Assembly: GCA_964538875.1 (NCBI GenBank)
Contig: CAZIHO010000006.1
Location: 1-60,602 of the forward strand
DNA: 60,602 nucleotides
Reading direction: 5' to 3'
Source: CAZIHO01 sp964538875
GTDB lineage: Bacteria > Pseudomonadota > Gammaproteobacteria > Chromatiales > Chromatiaceae
Position numbers and translations under genes: made by a program. The notes below the pieces were generated by a model. That model saw nothing but the letters and a program-made list of their open reading frames with translations, made no database searches and was not told the origin of the DNA. Below, in pieces: positions 50,022 through 60,475 of the stretch (the first letter of the stretch is position 1; the number at the start of each line of letters is the position of its first letter).

Positions 50022-53000
50022 GGACCTGAATGCGCTCCGCCAGACCCCGATGCAGGATGCGGGTGTCGTACATGCCTTCCGCCAGCACCGGCGGCACTTG
50101 GTAAGTGCCGGCGTTGAGGGGCTTGAGGCGGAACTCGAAGTAGCGCTCGCCGCCGCTCAGGTTGCCGAACATCAGTACCCGGTCCTCCTGGACCTCGATG
50201 TGCTCCGGCTCCCACAAGGTTTTACCCTCGATGGGCAGGGATTGACGCCGGCCCAGGCCCTCATCGCTTAGGTCGATTTCAAAGCCGCCGGGGATCAGCA
50301 TCACCAGCGCCAGATCCTGAATCGGCTGGTCCGGGTGCAGGGCCAAGCGTACCCGCAGCTTGTCCCGCAGGTTTAGATCCTGGGTGGGCTGGCCGGCGTC
50401 ATCCAGCAGTTGCCGGGACAGGGTGAGACCCTGGTTGATGGGCGTGCTGGGCGCGTGCCGGTCGTAACCCTGCTCGGTGAGCTGGTAATAGAGATTCCAG
50501 GTGCCGGCGCCGGTCAGGTGCAGGGTGCCGGTATCAGGCGCCAACTCCGCCCGCTTGACGGTTTGCCCGCTCAGCGCCACAGCCGCCGGCGGTTGGCCCG
50601 CCAGCAATTGAAAGCCCTGGCCGCCGTCCGCGCCGAAGCGCTGCCAGAGGCTGCCCAGTCCCAGCGCCGCCAGGGAGCCGCTGAAGGAATTGACCCGCCG
50701 TTTCACCAGATCCTGGGCCAGTTCGTACAGAAACTCGCCGAACTTGGGATCCTGGGCGTCGATCAGCTCCGGGAAATGCTGGTTGGCCAGGTACAGGTAT
50801 TGGCTGATGGCCGCCACGTCCCCCTGCAACGCCAGGGGCAGATGGCCGCTACTCTGCCATTCCCGCTGGAATTCGCCGAACAGCCGCTCCGCGTCCTGGT
50901 CCAGGTGCTGGATCTTGAAGGCAGCGCCCAGGAAGAACCGGGTCCAGTAGGCCCGCACTCCGCCCTGGCCCCACTGGCGGGCCAGTTCGGCGTCGAACGC
51001 CTTGAGGCGGGGTCCGACACTCTTACCGGAACGGGCCAGCAGGTACAGGGCATAGGCCTGGGCCCGGTGTTCCTCCCACTCATAATGGGTCTGCTGGCTG
51101 AAGTCGTCCGCGTAGGCCAGCGCCCGTTGCAGCAGTTCGTCGGGGATCTTGTGGCCCGCTTGGCGGGCTTCCAGCAGCAGATGGGTGGCGTACATGGAAT
51201 AAAAGGGCATGGAGGGGCCGGTGACGTTCCAATAGGCGAAACTGCCATCGTGCTTTTGGCGCACTTGCAGTCCGCGTAGGGTTTTTTCCAGATAGAGCGC
51301 CACGTCCGCCGCCGACAGCCCTAATTCCGGGTTGGCGCCCAGCACCAGCGCCGGGAAGGCTTGGCTGACCTGCTGTTCCAGGCAAGCGTAGGGGTAGGTT
51401 TTTAGATACTGGATGATGCCCCGTAGATAGGCGCTCGGGGTAATGGACAGGGACAGATCCGCATGGGCCTGCTCTGGGTACAGATCCCGGCTGCGCTGGA
51501 TGTCCGCCCCCTGGCCGGCCTGTTGGGCGACGATGCGCAACACGCCATTTTGCAAGGTGGTGAGCAGGGGCTGGGCCGGCCGCACCGACATTTGCTCCTT
51601 GAGTTGAGCCTGGTGGTTGGCGCTCCGGACCTGATAGCTGACCTCCACTGGCCCCAGGCGCTCCAGGGCCCGGGCGCGGAAGCGCACCCTGGCGTCCTGA
51701 CCCGGTCCCAGCGCCAGATGTTGGGGATCGGCGGAGCTGAGTTCCAAGCCCGGCCCGGCGATGGCGGACACTTCCAAGTCCTGGACGCCTGGGTCACCGG
51801 TGGTGTTGGCGACCAGCACGCCCATTTCAAATTCATCCCCAGGCGCCACCGCGTAGGGCTGCTGGACCTGAATCACGAACGGATTGCGGGCCACCACCCG
51901 GCCACTGGAGGTTGCCATTTTGGCCGAATTGACCGCCACCGCCAGCACCCGGATGCTGCCGTTGAAATAATCCGGCACCGGAATGGACAGGCTGTGCTCG
52001 CCGGGGGTGGCGTCGATCAGGCCGGACCAGAACGCCAGGGGTGGTTTGTGCTTGCGGGCGAAGGGATTTTTATACTTACCCGCGCCGTTGGCGTCCTCGT
52101 CCCCGCCGGGTTTGGACAGTTTGCGGGCCAGGGCATGATCCGGCAGGATCAGATCTAAGATTTGATGGGTCCGGATTTGCAGGGCCCGTTTGCGAAAGAA
52201 GAAATCCAGGGGTTTGGGATCCCGGTAACGGGCGAATTGCAGGATACCCTCGTCCACCGCGAACACCAGTAACTGGGTGGGTTCCTGGACCCGGTAGCGG
52301 ACCTCCAAATCGGCGCCGGACTGAACTCTTTCCGGCAGTTCCAGGGTCACTTTCTGGGTGAACTCCTGGCGCGATATGGAGAAATAGACCAGGCCGTAGC
52401 TCAGGGGGCTCATGAAAATTTCCGGCGAGTCCATGGCGCGCACGAACGCCACCGACAGGTAGGCCCCACCCTTGATCCCGGCCGGCAGCCGGATGCGGTG
52501 GGTGGACGCAGTGCTATCCGTTTTGATCCACTGACTGGCGATAACCCGGTCCTGCTCGATGCTGATGAGCCCGGCGCCCTGGTAGGGGGCCAGGATTTGA
52601 ACTTCTACTTCCTCGCCGGGGGCGTATTCCGCCTTGCTGAGGGACAGTTGCAGTTCCGCGTTGCGCTCGATATTGCCGGCCAGGTTGCCGGTGCCCGCCA
52701 CCCGGTAATAGACCCGGTTCAGTTCCTCGCCCTGGGCATTCTTGAACGCCAGATAGAAACTGCCCGGCCGCTCCGTGGCCAGGGTCAGTTGCCCTTGGCC
52801 GCCGGGCAGGGCCAGGTATTCGCTGGCGCCGGTCTCGTCCCGCTCGGTGGATTGATAGGCGAACAGGCCGTCCGGGCGTTTGACCAGGGTGGAGACGTAG
52901 CGGGTCTCATGCCGTTCCACCCGGACCGGGCCCGGATCCTGGGGCTGCAAGTCCGGCCCTAGGGCCAGCAGCTTGAGCTGGCGCTGGCTGTCCTTGGCGA

Positions 53001-56000
53001 TGTAATCCAAGTCGCCGTCGGCGGCGTGACCGAGCAGATAGGGATGCCGGGACACCAGGGTGGAGGCCATGCCCACCACTGAGCGGCCGGAGGCCTTTTC
53101 AAAGCCCTCACCGGCCAGCACCAGTTCATACAGGGGTTCCGCCAGGTCGCCCAGGGCCAGGTCGTAGATGGCTTCCCCCTGGTCGTTGGTGACCGCTTCC
53201 CCCAGGTCCCGGGGCAGGTGGGGTAAGCTGCCGGTATCGCTGCGGAAGCGGAAACCGCCGAAGCCGGGCACCTGCCCGGACCAGGGCTTGGCCACCCATT
53301 CCAGCTTGGTCTGACCGCCGGCGGCGGGGGTGCCGAACAGGTTACGCACTGTCACCTTGGCCTTGGCACCGTCCGGGTGCAGCCAGCCTAGCGCGGGCGC
53401 GCCCAGGATCTCGGTCTTGACCTGGAGCCGGTCCGGTTGAAATTCCTCGACCCGGATGCTGGTGGAACCCAGGCTGGTGGATTGCTGGTCCGTCACTAGC
53501 AGTTCCAGGCGATAGGTGCCGGTGCGGCCCTGGGGGTTGCTGGTCCAGTCCAGGGTGGCGAAACCCCCGGCGCTGAATGCCAAGGTCTTGGACAGTACCT
53601 CTTGGTTGGCCGGGTCCCGCAGCACCGCCTTAAGGGGCAGGCCGGCGGGCAGGTTCCCCCAATCCTGGCGGCGCAGGATCAGGCCGAAATGCACCGGGTC
53701 GCCGGGCCGGTAAATGCCCCGGTCGGAAAAGAGGTAGGCGCTTAAGCTATCCGGCCGGTCCCGCACCCCGCCCACGTCAAAGCGGGACATCTTCAGATGC
53801 CGGTCCGAGCGGTCATAGGGCAGGAAGCTCAGGTCGCCCGCCTTTTCCGCCACATAGACGGTGGGTTGGCGTTCCGCTGCCAGCCCCCTAGCCGAGGGCA
53901 GGGCAACGCGGCCCTGGTCGTCGCTGACGCCGGAGAACAGGGGCAGTCCATTGGCGCCGAGCAGGGATACTTTGGCGCCGGCCACCGGCAAGCCCGCCCG
54001 CAAGGACATCAGGAACACCTCCTGGCTGCCGTCCGCCTGGGTCTTGACCAATATCCCCAGGTCGGTAATCAGCACCAGCCGCTGGTCCTGAAGATTGACC
54101 GGCGCTGGATCTGGCTCTTGGTCCTGGTCCTGTTCCGCCGCCTCAGGTTCCGGGGCGTCCAGCAGCGCCGGTTCATCGTCGCTGGCGGCGTCATCGTCCG
54201 GTGCCGGGGGCGAGGCCGCCCGGCTGGCGTCGGTCACTGACAGCAGGAACAGCCCCCTGGGCGGTTCGCCCTGGAGCTGGGTGAAGCGGGCGAAATCCAC
54301 GGCGAAATATTGCCGCTCCAGGTCACCGCTGGGGGCCAGATCCTCGTCATAGCTAAATTTTTCCGCGAAGTGCTGGATCGGCACGGAAAACGACGGGTTG
54401 GCGAAGGCGCCCTGGGTGAAGCTGGCCAAGTGATGCAGGTTATGGGGCAGCACCCGCTGCAATTCCACCCGCGCCCTAGCGACGCCACGGGCCATCACGC
54501 CCAGCTTTTTGTCGCCGCTCAGGCTGAGCAGGGCGCCCTGATGCTGGATCTTGAGTTCCCTGGGATAGGGGTCCAGGTCCAGCAGAAAGCGGGCGTCCCG
54601 GCGCAGCCGGAAGCCGTCCAGGCTTTCTAGGCCCTGCTTGACCTGGACGAACAATTGACGCCGCTCCGGGGCCGCGAACCCAAACGCCTGCAAGGTTCGG
54701 TCCTCGGAACCTGCATCCTTCCAGGTCAGGTTGACCGGTTCGGATAGGTCCAACACCGCCTGATCGATCTGGTCCGGCGAGGCCCATTCCTGCACCGCCT
54801 TGTGCTCGCACAGCGGGGGGCGCTCGGCTGGCTGCACCCGGCAATCCGGCAACAGATAGGCTTGCACCGCCTTGGCCAGGTCCTTGGGGTCCCGGGCCGG
54901 GGTGCTGGTTTGCAGGCTGAGCAGGCGCTCGATGTCGCCGTTGCCGGGGTCCAGGGTGGAGGTGGACGCCTCCAGCACCTGGAAAAAGTCCAGCCGGCTG
55001 GGAATAGCCAGGTGTCCCGCGATCAGGTCCGGGGACCCGGCGCCGCCCAGGCTGGACTGCCAGCCCTGGCCCAGGGTCAGGCGCGCCTCGCCGGGCTCAT
55101 CGGGAATGGTCAGGGGGTCGCTTTTCAGATAGACCCGCCTAGGGTCCTGGTGGTCGTAGGTCAGCCGAAAGGGCAGGGCCTTGGCGTCGCCGAAGGTCTT
55201 GGACGGCTCCAGCCGCAGCCGCAATTCGCCGTGGGCTTCCAGGCTGCCGGGGGCCGGGGGATGACTCAGGACCAGGGTCGCGGTGATGCGCTTGACCTGG
55301 GGGTCGCTGGGGTCCCGGTATAGACGCAATTGCTCGATGCGTCCGGCCAGACTCGGCGTTTTCAGGCTGGTGGACAGGTTGGGGCGCGCGAAGGGCGCGT
55401 CTGGAAAGGCCTCCGCCGCCACACTGATCTGGTATTCGGTGCCCGGCGGCCAGGGATTTGGCTGGGCCGGGGTGAACACCAGGTCTGGGCCCGCGTCCGT
55501 GTCGCCATAGCGCCATTGGCCGGCCAGGGCGGGCGTCAGGGCTACCCCGGACTCGGCCGGCTGGCCGGCCTGGCGTTTGCGTTGGGAGGCGCTGAGCTGG
55601 GTGCCCTCCAGCTTGACCTGGATGCTGTCGCCCACCAGGCTGGCCTGAATCCCCTGGACCTGGGTCGCCTGGAGCTGGTCCTGCTCAATCTTGTCCCAGG
55701 CGCCCCGCTCCGCGGTCAATTGGCAGCTCACGCCCTGGGCCAGGCGAGCCGGAGCACCCGGTATCTGGCTGAGATTGGTGGCCTGGCGGTGCAACAGCAG
55801 CAATTCCCCGGCGGCCTGTTCGATGCGGATCGCGCTGGTTTGGCTGGGGCGCACCAGGGGCGCGCCGCTGACCTTGATCCCCCGGCCCCGGCCGTTGCTG
55901 ACCGGCAGGGGCGTGCCGTCCAAACTACCGCTGAAACTGGTCTGGTAAACCGGATAGTTGAATTCCACCGTCGCCGTCGGCGCCCGGCGCATGGGCGGCG

Positions 56001-56508
56001 TGAGGATGTCATGCCAAGAGCAGTCCCGCAGTTGGGCCAGCAGTGGCGGCGTCTGGTAGGCCAAGGGGCTGGAGGTGGCGCTGAAGCCAGCTCGCAACTG
56101 GAGTCCTTGTAGATTCAGGGTCAGGCGGGTCTCGGGTTGCAAGGTCTGCAACTTGGGCAGGAACACCAGCCGGGACGGATCCCGCCAGATCCAGCGGCCT
56201 TCCAGAGCCGGTTCCAGGCCGGGCGCCGGTTCCACCGCCAGGGAACGCTCGTCATTGCCCGGATATTCGGTATCCCAGGGAGCCACTTCCTGGGCGAAGT
56301 TGACCACCAGTACCGGCGTCCAATGGCCATGGTTGAGCAGGTAGACGGAAGGCGTCAGGGGTGGGTCGCCGGTGGCCGGTTGGGCGGGTTGCGCCGTTGT
56401 TGACGCCGGGCTGGCGGCCGGGGGCGCGGTCTGCTCCGGTCCGCAACCGGAAACTGCCAGGGCCAGAAAGAGGATGGGGAGGAAAGAGGCGCGGGGGTGT
56501 CGGGTCAT
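50014..56508 (-). CDS. Alpha-2-macroglobulin family lipoprotein (YfhM type), 2164 residues
   Basis: Periplasmic protease trap anchored by a lipid. The start at 56508 gives a lipoprotein signal with lipobox VSGC (Cys22); the frame extends 49 codons upstream without a signal. The thioester motif Cys-Leu-Glu-Gln is at 1709-1712 (YPYACLEQQVSQ), so covalent trapping should be possible. Macroglobulin domains, bait region and a complement-like C-terminal part with the receptor-binding-like end are apparent. E. coli YfhM has 1653 residues, so this protein is about 500 longer; an acidic low-complexity insert (about 770-803, Asp/Glu/Pro/Ala) accounts for a little of that. It overlaps pbpC by eight bases. 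E. coli YfhM and PBP1C are thought to act together against proteases entering through damaged cell wall. Confidence 0.94.
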   Translation of the reverse strand: MTRHPRASFLPILFLALAVSGCGPEQTAPPAASPASTTAQPAQPATGDPPLTPSVYLLNHGHWTPVLVVNFAQEVAPWDTEYPGNDERSLAVEPAPGLEPALEGRWIWRDPSRLVFLPKLQTLQPETRLTLNLQGLQLRAGFSATSSPLAYQTPPLLAQLRDCSWHDILTPPMRRAPTATVEFNYPVYQTSFSGSLDGTPLPVSNGRGRGIKVSGAPLVRPSQTSAIRIEQAAGELLLLHRQATNLSQIPGAPARLAQGVSCQLTAERGAWDKIEQDQLQATQVQGIQASLVGDSIQVKLEGTQLSASQRKRQAGQPAESGVALTPALAGQWRYGDTDAGPDLVFTPAQPNPWPPGTEYQISVAAEAFPDAPFARPNLSTSLKTPSLAGRIEQLRLYRDPSDPQVKRITATLVLSHPPAPGSLEAHGELRLRLEPSKTFGDAKALPFRLTYDHQDPRRVYLKSDPLTIPDEPGEARLTLGQGWQSSLGGAGSPDLIAGHLAIPSRLDFFQVLEASTSTLDPGNGDIERLLSLQTSTPARDPKDLAKAVQAYLLPDCRVQPAERPPLCEHKAVQEWASPDQIDQAVLDLSEPVNLTWKDAGSEDRTLQAFGFAAPERRQLFVQVKQGLESLDGFRLRRDARFLLDLDPYPRELKIQHQGALLSLSGDKKLGVMARGVARARVELQRVLPHNLHHLASFTQGAFANPSFSVPIQHFAEKFSYDEDLAPSGDLERQYFAVDFARFTQLQGEPPRGLFLLSVTDASRAASPPAPDDDAASDDEPALLDAPEPEAAEQDQDQEPDPAPVNLQDQRLVLITDLGILVKTQADGSQEVFLMSLRAGLPVAGAKVSLLGANGLPLFSGVSDDQGRVALPSARGLAAERQPTVYVAEKAGDLSFLPYDRSDRHLKMSRFDVGGVRDRPDSLSAYLFSDRGIYRPGDPVHFGLILRRQDWGNLPAGLPLKAVLRDPANQEVLSKTLAFSAGGFATLDWTSNPQGRTGTYRLELLVTDQQSTSLGSTSIRVEEFQPDRLQVKTEILGAPALGWLHPDGAKAKVTVRNLFGTPAAGGQTKLEWVAKPWSGQVPGFGGFRFRSDTGSLPHLPRDLGEAVTNDQGEAIYDLALGDLAEPLYELVLAGEGFEKASGRSVVGMASTLVSRHPYLLGHAADGDLDYIAKDSQRQLKLLALGPDLQPQDPGPVRVERHETRYVSTLVKRPDGLFAYQSTERDETGASEYLALPGGQGQLTLATERPGSFYLAFKNAQGEELNRVYYRVAGTGNLAGNIERNAELQLSLSKAEYAPGEEVEVQILAPYQGAGLISIEQDRVIASQWIKTDSTASTHRIRLPAGIKGGAYLSVAFVRAMDSPEIFMSPLSYGLVYFSISRQEFTQKVTLELPERVQSGADLEVRYRVQEPTQLLVFAVDEGILQFARYRDPKPLDFFFRKRALQIRTHQILDLILPDHALARKLSKPGGDEDANGAGKYKNPFARKHKPPLAFWSGLIDATPGEHSLSIPVPDYFNGSIRVLAVAVNSAKMATSSGRVVARNPFVIQVQQPYAVAPGDEFEMGVLVANTTGDPGVQDLEVSAIAGPGLELSSADPQHLALGPGQDARVRFRARALERLGPVEVSYQVRSANHQAQLKEQMSVRPAQPLLTTLQNGVLRIVAQQAGQGADIQRSRDLYPEQAHADLSLSITPSAYLRGIIQYLKTYPYACLEQQVSQAFPALVLGANPELGLSAADVALYLEKTLRGLQVRQKHDGSFAYWNVTGPSMPFYSMYATHLLLEARQAGHKIPDELLQRALAYADDFSQQTHYEWEEHRAQAYALYLLARSGKSVGPRLKAFDAELARQWGQGGVRAYWTRFFLGAAFKIQHLDQDAERLFGEFQREWQSSGHLPLALQGDVAAISQYLYLANQHFPELIDAQDPKFGEFLYELAQDLVKRRVNSFSGSLAALGLGSLWQRFGADGGQGFQLLAGQPPAAVALSGQTVKRAELAPDTGTLHLTGAGTWNLYYQLTEQGYDRHAPSTPINQGLTLSRQLLDDAGQPTQDLNLRDKLRVRLALHPDQPIQDLALVMLIPGGFEIDLSDEGLGRRQSLPIEGKTLWEPEHIEVQEDRVLMFGNLSGGERYFEFRLKPLNAGTYQVPPVLAEGMYDTRILHRGLAERIQVHE

Positions 56509-56676
56509 GGTGGCGATCCAAGAATCCAGTGAGTGCAGCCAGGAGCGGGACTTTGGCGTCGCCCGCTGGGGCCAGGAAGCCGTAGGCGGGCCAGGTCGAT
56601 AGTCTAGGCGCGGGACGTGCAACCCAGTCGGCGAATTTTCGCAAAAAATGTGCAACTGGCGCTTTGGGGCGCAGCC

Positions 56677-57783
56677 TCAATAGCCGGTCATTTCCAGATA
56701 GCCATAACCCAACCGGGCGCCGCCATCCCGGTCCAGGATCTCCACCGCGCCTTCCCAATAACGGACACTCAGCTCCATGAGCTGGTCCGGCAGCAGGGCG
56801 CGCACCCGCAACTGGCGCGGCTGGGCCGACGTGTCCAGATCCCAGACGATGGGATAGCGCCGCCCCTGGGGGCTGGTCCAAAATTCCCTGGGGGTCAGCT
56901 TGACCTCAGCCGGCAACAGATCCAGGCGCCGCCCGTCCGCCAGCCGCGCGGCGCCCCGGCTATGGGGATCCGGGCTGCTATCCCGGCGCCGCAGTTGGTA
57001 ATACATGAGGTCGGTGCCATCCTGGAATTGCAGGGATAACCAGTCCCAGCCCACCTGATCCGGACCCAGGGACGAGGTGCTCCATTCCCGGTCCAGCCAA
57101 CTGAGGCCCTGCACTGGGTAGCGCTGGTCCCCGGCGCGGATTTCTCCCTGGGTGGCGAGGCGGGGCAGGGAATAGTAATAGGAAGCGTTGCCCGGCTCGG
57201 CGCTTTTTTGGCTGAGGCCCTGGTCCCCTTGGAGCATGGGTCGATCCCCGGCCAGTTCCAACTCCAGGGCGAAATCGCCAGCGTCCACCCGCAGGTGCCA
57301 GGGGAAGTCGTTGCCGGTCCCGTCCAGACGCCAATCCTCCAGCCACACCCGCAACGGGTCCAAGCCGGCACCCGCCAGGCCCAGGGCTTGGCGGGCCAGG
57401 CGTTCCCGGGCCTGGTGGGTGCCGGCGGCCACGTCGGTCAAGGCGACGTGGGCCATCCATACCTGGCGGGTGGCCCAGCGGGACGCCCGCAGGGCGGACT
57501 CCGGCGCCAGGGCGATGCGAAACAGGGTGACTTGATAGCCGAAGCGGCGGCCGCTGGGAGCCGCCAGGTTGCCGGTCAAATACCACCATTCGTTCTTGAA
57601 GTCCGGATGGGCACCATGGTCGGCAGGAAAGCTGAACGGGCGGGGGTCCGTCGCGCGGGCAAAACCCGGCTCCGGGTCCCCGCCCAGGGCCTGGCTGACG
57701 CCCACCGGGGTGTCTTGATCCGGGGGCGGGCCAGAACAGGCGGCCAGCAGCAGCGCCAGCCAGGCGAGGCACAGGCGTTTCAT
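56677..57783 (-). CDS. AttH/CrtC-like lipocalin-fold lipoprotein
   Basis: A 368-residue lipoprotein (lipobox LAAC, Cys16). The body matches the carotenoid 1,2-hydratase-like/AttH fold: two lipocalin-like halves with FKNEWWYLTGNLAAPSGRRF, WMAHVALTDV, GLSWLDREWSTSSLGPDQVG and WDWLSLQFQDGTDLMYYQLR. AttH proteins are encoded with FtsX-type ABC permeases and are thought to act in lipid or hydrophobic compound handling at the envelope. True carotenoid hydratase activity is not implied. The ATG at 57781-57783 is one base after the permease stop, so the two are coupled. Confidence 0.87.
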   Translation of the reverse strand: MKRLCLAWLALLLAACSGPPPDQDTPVGVSQALGGDPEPGFARATDPRPFSFPADHGAHPDFKNEWWYLTGNLAAPSGRRFGYQVTLFRIALAPESALRASRWATRQVWMAHVALTDVAAGTHQARERLARQALGLAGAGLDPLRVWLEDWRLDGTGNDFPWHLRVDAGDFALELELAGDRPMLQGDQGLSQKSAEPGNASYYYSLPRLATQGEIRAGDQRYPVQGLSWLDREWSTSSLGPDQVGWDWLSLQFQDGTDLMYYQLRRRDSSPDPHSRGAARLADGRRLDLLPAEVKLTPREFWTSPQGRRYPIVWDLDTSAQPRQLRVRALLPDQLMELSVRYWEGAVEILDRDGGARLGYGYLEMTGY

Positions 57784-57784
57784 C

Positions 57785-60286
57785 TCATTCCTCGCGCAGG
57801 GCATCCGCCGGTTCGGAATGGGCGATGCGCCAGGCCGGATACAGGCCCGCCAGCAGGGCGGCGCTCAGGGCCAGGGCCAGGGCTTCCAGGGGACCGCTCC
57901 AGGGCCAGAGGGTGTCGATGGTCCATCCGAACGAACGGAGGTTCACCACATGAATCAACAATTCCGCCATCAGCGTCCCCAGGGGCAGCGCCAGCAGCCC
58001 CGCCGTGAGACCCAGCACCAGGCTTTGCAGGGTCACCAGGCCCAACATCTGGTTGGGCGTGGCGCCTATGGCCCGGAAGATGGCGTGTTCCTTGGCCCGC
58101 TCCAAATAGAGGGCGAGCAGAGCGCTGAAAATGCCGATGAAGGCGACCCCCACCGATAGCAGGCGCAGCACCCGGGTGATGGCGAAGGTGCGGTCGAACA
58201 CCGCCAGGGAATAGTCCCGTAATTCTCCGGTAGCGCGAATGCGCAGGCTTTGTCCCAGGGGAGCCAGGGCGTCCCGGATCGTCCGCAGGGTTTCCGGTCC
58301 GCTGGCGGGGTTGGTCAAGAGGATGCCCAGATTGGACAGGCCCGGATCGTCCCACAGGGCCGCGTACACCGGCTGGTGCAGCACCAATAGACCCTGGTCG
58401 GTGCTGTAATCCCGGAATACGGCGCCGATCCGGAAGGATCGCCAACCCTGATTGCTGAATAGCCGCACCTCGTCCCCTGCCTTGACCCCGTGCCGATGGG
58501 CGTAAGGTTCCGACGCCAATACCCAGTCCCCGGCCAGGAAGCGGGGCCACAGGTCCTCCGCCACCGCACCCTGGAATCGAAACCCCCCGAAGCTTTGGGC
58601 GCCGGGCCGCAGTGCCAGCACCAGGGTCTCGCCCCGCTCGGTGTCCAGGCGCACGTTGCGGGCGCGGCTGATGTCCCGGATGCCGGGCAGTCCTTCCAGG
58701 GCGGGCAGGACCCGGGGGTCCAGGGTGCCAGTGGCCCGGTTGGACACCCCGGACGGCGCCGATACATAGATATCGCTGCTCAAGGTTTGCCCGAGCCACA
58801 GGGCCACCGTGGCCCGGAAGCTCTCGATCATGATGCCAACCCCCAGGGTCGCCGCCACCGCTACTGTGAGCGCCGCCACCGCCGGACCCGTGCGGCTCAG
58901 GCTGCGGCTCAAGCCCCGCACCGCCATGCGGCCCACCGGCGGCGCCAGCCGGTCCGCCAGGGGCATCAGCGCCGCGCAGGCCCAGCCCAGCAGGCGCGGC
59001 ACCATGAGGCTGAAGCCCACCACCACCAAGAAGATGGCGAAAAAGGCTGCTGCGAGCCCCTGACCGGGTAATTGGGCCAAGCCGAGCCCGGCGGCCAGCA
59101 GGCCCAGCCCGGACCAGGTCAACCAGGGCAGCAGGCGCCCCAGCCGGGTTTCGATCAGGGTGCGGCGTTGCACATCTCTGGGTTCGGACGCCGCCGCCTC
59201 CCAGGCAGGACCCAGGGCAGCGGCCAGGCTGGCGCCCAGACCCAGCACCAGACCCTTGGCCAGCGCCTGGGGACTCAGGAACAGCCGGGTGACGGTGAGG
59301 GTGAAATAGAGGTCGTTGACCGTGTGAGTCACCAGTCGCACCAAGCCCTGGGCGATCAGGATCCCCGCCGCCAGGCCCAGCAACCCGCCTACCATCCCCA
59401 CTGCCAGGGACTCGGCCAGGATCAGGCCGAACAATTCCCGGCGCGTCACCCCCAGCACCCGCAGGCTGCCGAACAGGCCGCGGCGTTGCAGCACCGAGAA
59501 GGTCATGGTGTTGTAAATGATGAAGCCACCCACCACCAGGGCCAGCAGGCTCATCGCAGACAGGTTGATCTGAAACGCCTCGGTGAGCCGGGCGGTGGCC
59601 TGGGTGCGGGCCTGGGTACGCTCCAGGCGCAGGCCGGCCGGGAGCCGGGCGGTCAACGGGTCCACCTGCTCCGGAGTCAGGATCAGGTCGATCCGGTCTA
59701 ACACCCCGACCCGGTTCAACAATTCCTGGGCGGTGGCGATGTCCGTCACCACCAGGCCTTCCCGCGCCACCGGGTTGGCGCTCTCGAACTGACCCACCAG
59801 CCGTCCTTGCCGGGCATGGCCGCCCACGTCCAGGGCCAGGCTATCCCCCGTCTTCAGCCCCAATTCCAACGCGACGGCAGCCGGTAGCAGCAGGCCATTG
59901 GGTTCCGTAAATAGGCGCCGCGCATCCCCGCTGCTGGTGTCCGGCGCGGTATCCCGAAACGGCCGCTCCGCCAGGGGATCCACGCCCAGCAGGCTATAGG
60001 GCTGGCCCCGGATGGTCAGGTTGCCCTCCACCACCGGCGCGCTGGGCCATGGGTCGCCCCGTAGGCGCAGGTCCACGTAGGTCTGCTCGGGAATACCCGC
60101 CGGACCCCCCAGGATTTGGTGGGTGGCCTTGCCCGCCACCGCGTCCATGGACCAGTTGAACGAGTGATGGGCGCTGGCGTTGGCCAGGTCCACGGCGATC
60201 ACCACCGCCACCCCCAAACCGATGCCCAGCAGGGACAGCCAAAGATTCCACCGGCTGCGGGTCAGATAGCGGCGGCTGGCCCGCAT
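57785..60286 (-). CDS. FtsX-type ABC transporter permease (YbbP-like)
   Basis: An 833-residue permease with two FtsX modules: an N-terminal membrane helix (LSLLGIGLGVAVVIAVDL) followed by a large periplasmic domain, then a helix bundle (about 245-380), a second periplasmic part and a final bundle (about 710-825) ending in LLAGLYPAWRIAHSEPADAL. Such proteins act with a LolD/YbbA-type ATPase in mechanotransmission or lipoprotein/lipid release. No ATPase gene is adjacent: upstream is tRNA-Val. The start is placed at ATG 60286 (MRASRRYLTRSRWN); a GTG at 60316 is an alternative with a better-spaced gggag. It heads the unit permease-AttH. Confidence 0.88.
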   Translation of the reverse strand: MRASRRYLTRSRWNLWLSLLGIGLGVAVVIAVDLANASAHHSFNWSMDAVAGKATHQILGGPAGIPEQTYVDLRLRGDPWPSAPVVEGNLTIRGQPYSLLGVDPLAERPFRDTAPDTSSGDARRLFTEPNGLLLPAAVALELGLKTGDSLALDVGGHARQGRLVGQFESANPVAREGLVVTDIATAQELLNRVGVLDRIDLILTPEQVDPLTARLPAGLRLERTQARTQATARLTEAFQINLSAMSLLALVVGGFIIYNTMTFSVLQRRGLFGSLRVLGVTRRELFGLILAESLAVGMVGGLLGLAAGILIAQGLVRLVTHTVNDLYFTLTVTRLFLSPQALAKGLVLGLGASLAAALGPAWEAAASEPRDVQRRTLIETRLGRLLPWLTWSGLGLLAAGLGLAQLPGQGLAAAFFAIFLVVVGFSLMVPRLLGWACAALMPLADRLAPPVGRMAVRGLSRSLSRTGPAVAALTVAVAATLGVGIMIESFRATVALWLGQTLSSDIYVSAPSGVSNRATGTLDPRVLPALEGLPGIRDISRARNVRLDTERGETLVLALRPGAQSFGGFRFQGAVAEDLWPRFLAGDWVLASEPYAHRHGVKAGDEVRLFSNQGWRSFRIGAVFRDYSTDQGLLVLHQPVYAALWDDPGLSNLGILLTNPASGPETLRTIRDALAPLGQSLRIRATGELRDYSLAVFDRTFAITRVLRLLSVGVAFIGIFSALLALYLERAKEHAIFRAIGATPNQMLGLVTLQSLVLGLTAGLLALPLGTLMAELLIHVVNLRSFGWTIDTLWPWSGPLEALALALSAALLAGLYPAWRIAHSEPADALREE

Positions 60287-60433
60287 CAGGCAAGGCGAAA
60301 GCGGCAGGATGGGCACCGGATGGCTTGCTCCCAGAACGGACCAGGGATGGGGGGCTGGTCAACCTGGCCCCCAACCGGGGCCAGATCAATAATTTAACGC
60401 CCGGCCCTGGCCAATCCCAGACCCAGAAACGCC

Positions 60434-60465
60434 AAAGGCCGGACCGAATAACTCGGACCGGCCTT
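60434..60465 (-). terminator. Intrinsic terminator after tRNA-Val
   Basis: A perfect 13-bp inverted repeat (60435-60447/60453-60465, five-base loop) followed on the minus strand by a short T-run, starting 11 bases after the tRNA 3' end. It should end tRNA transcription before the permease gene. Confidence 0.8.
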
Positions 60466-60475
60466 CGCGGGGGGT

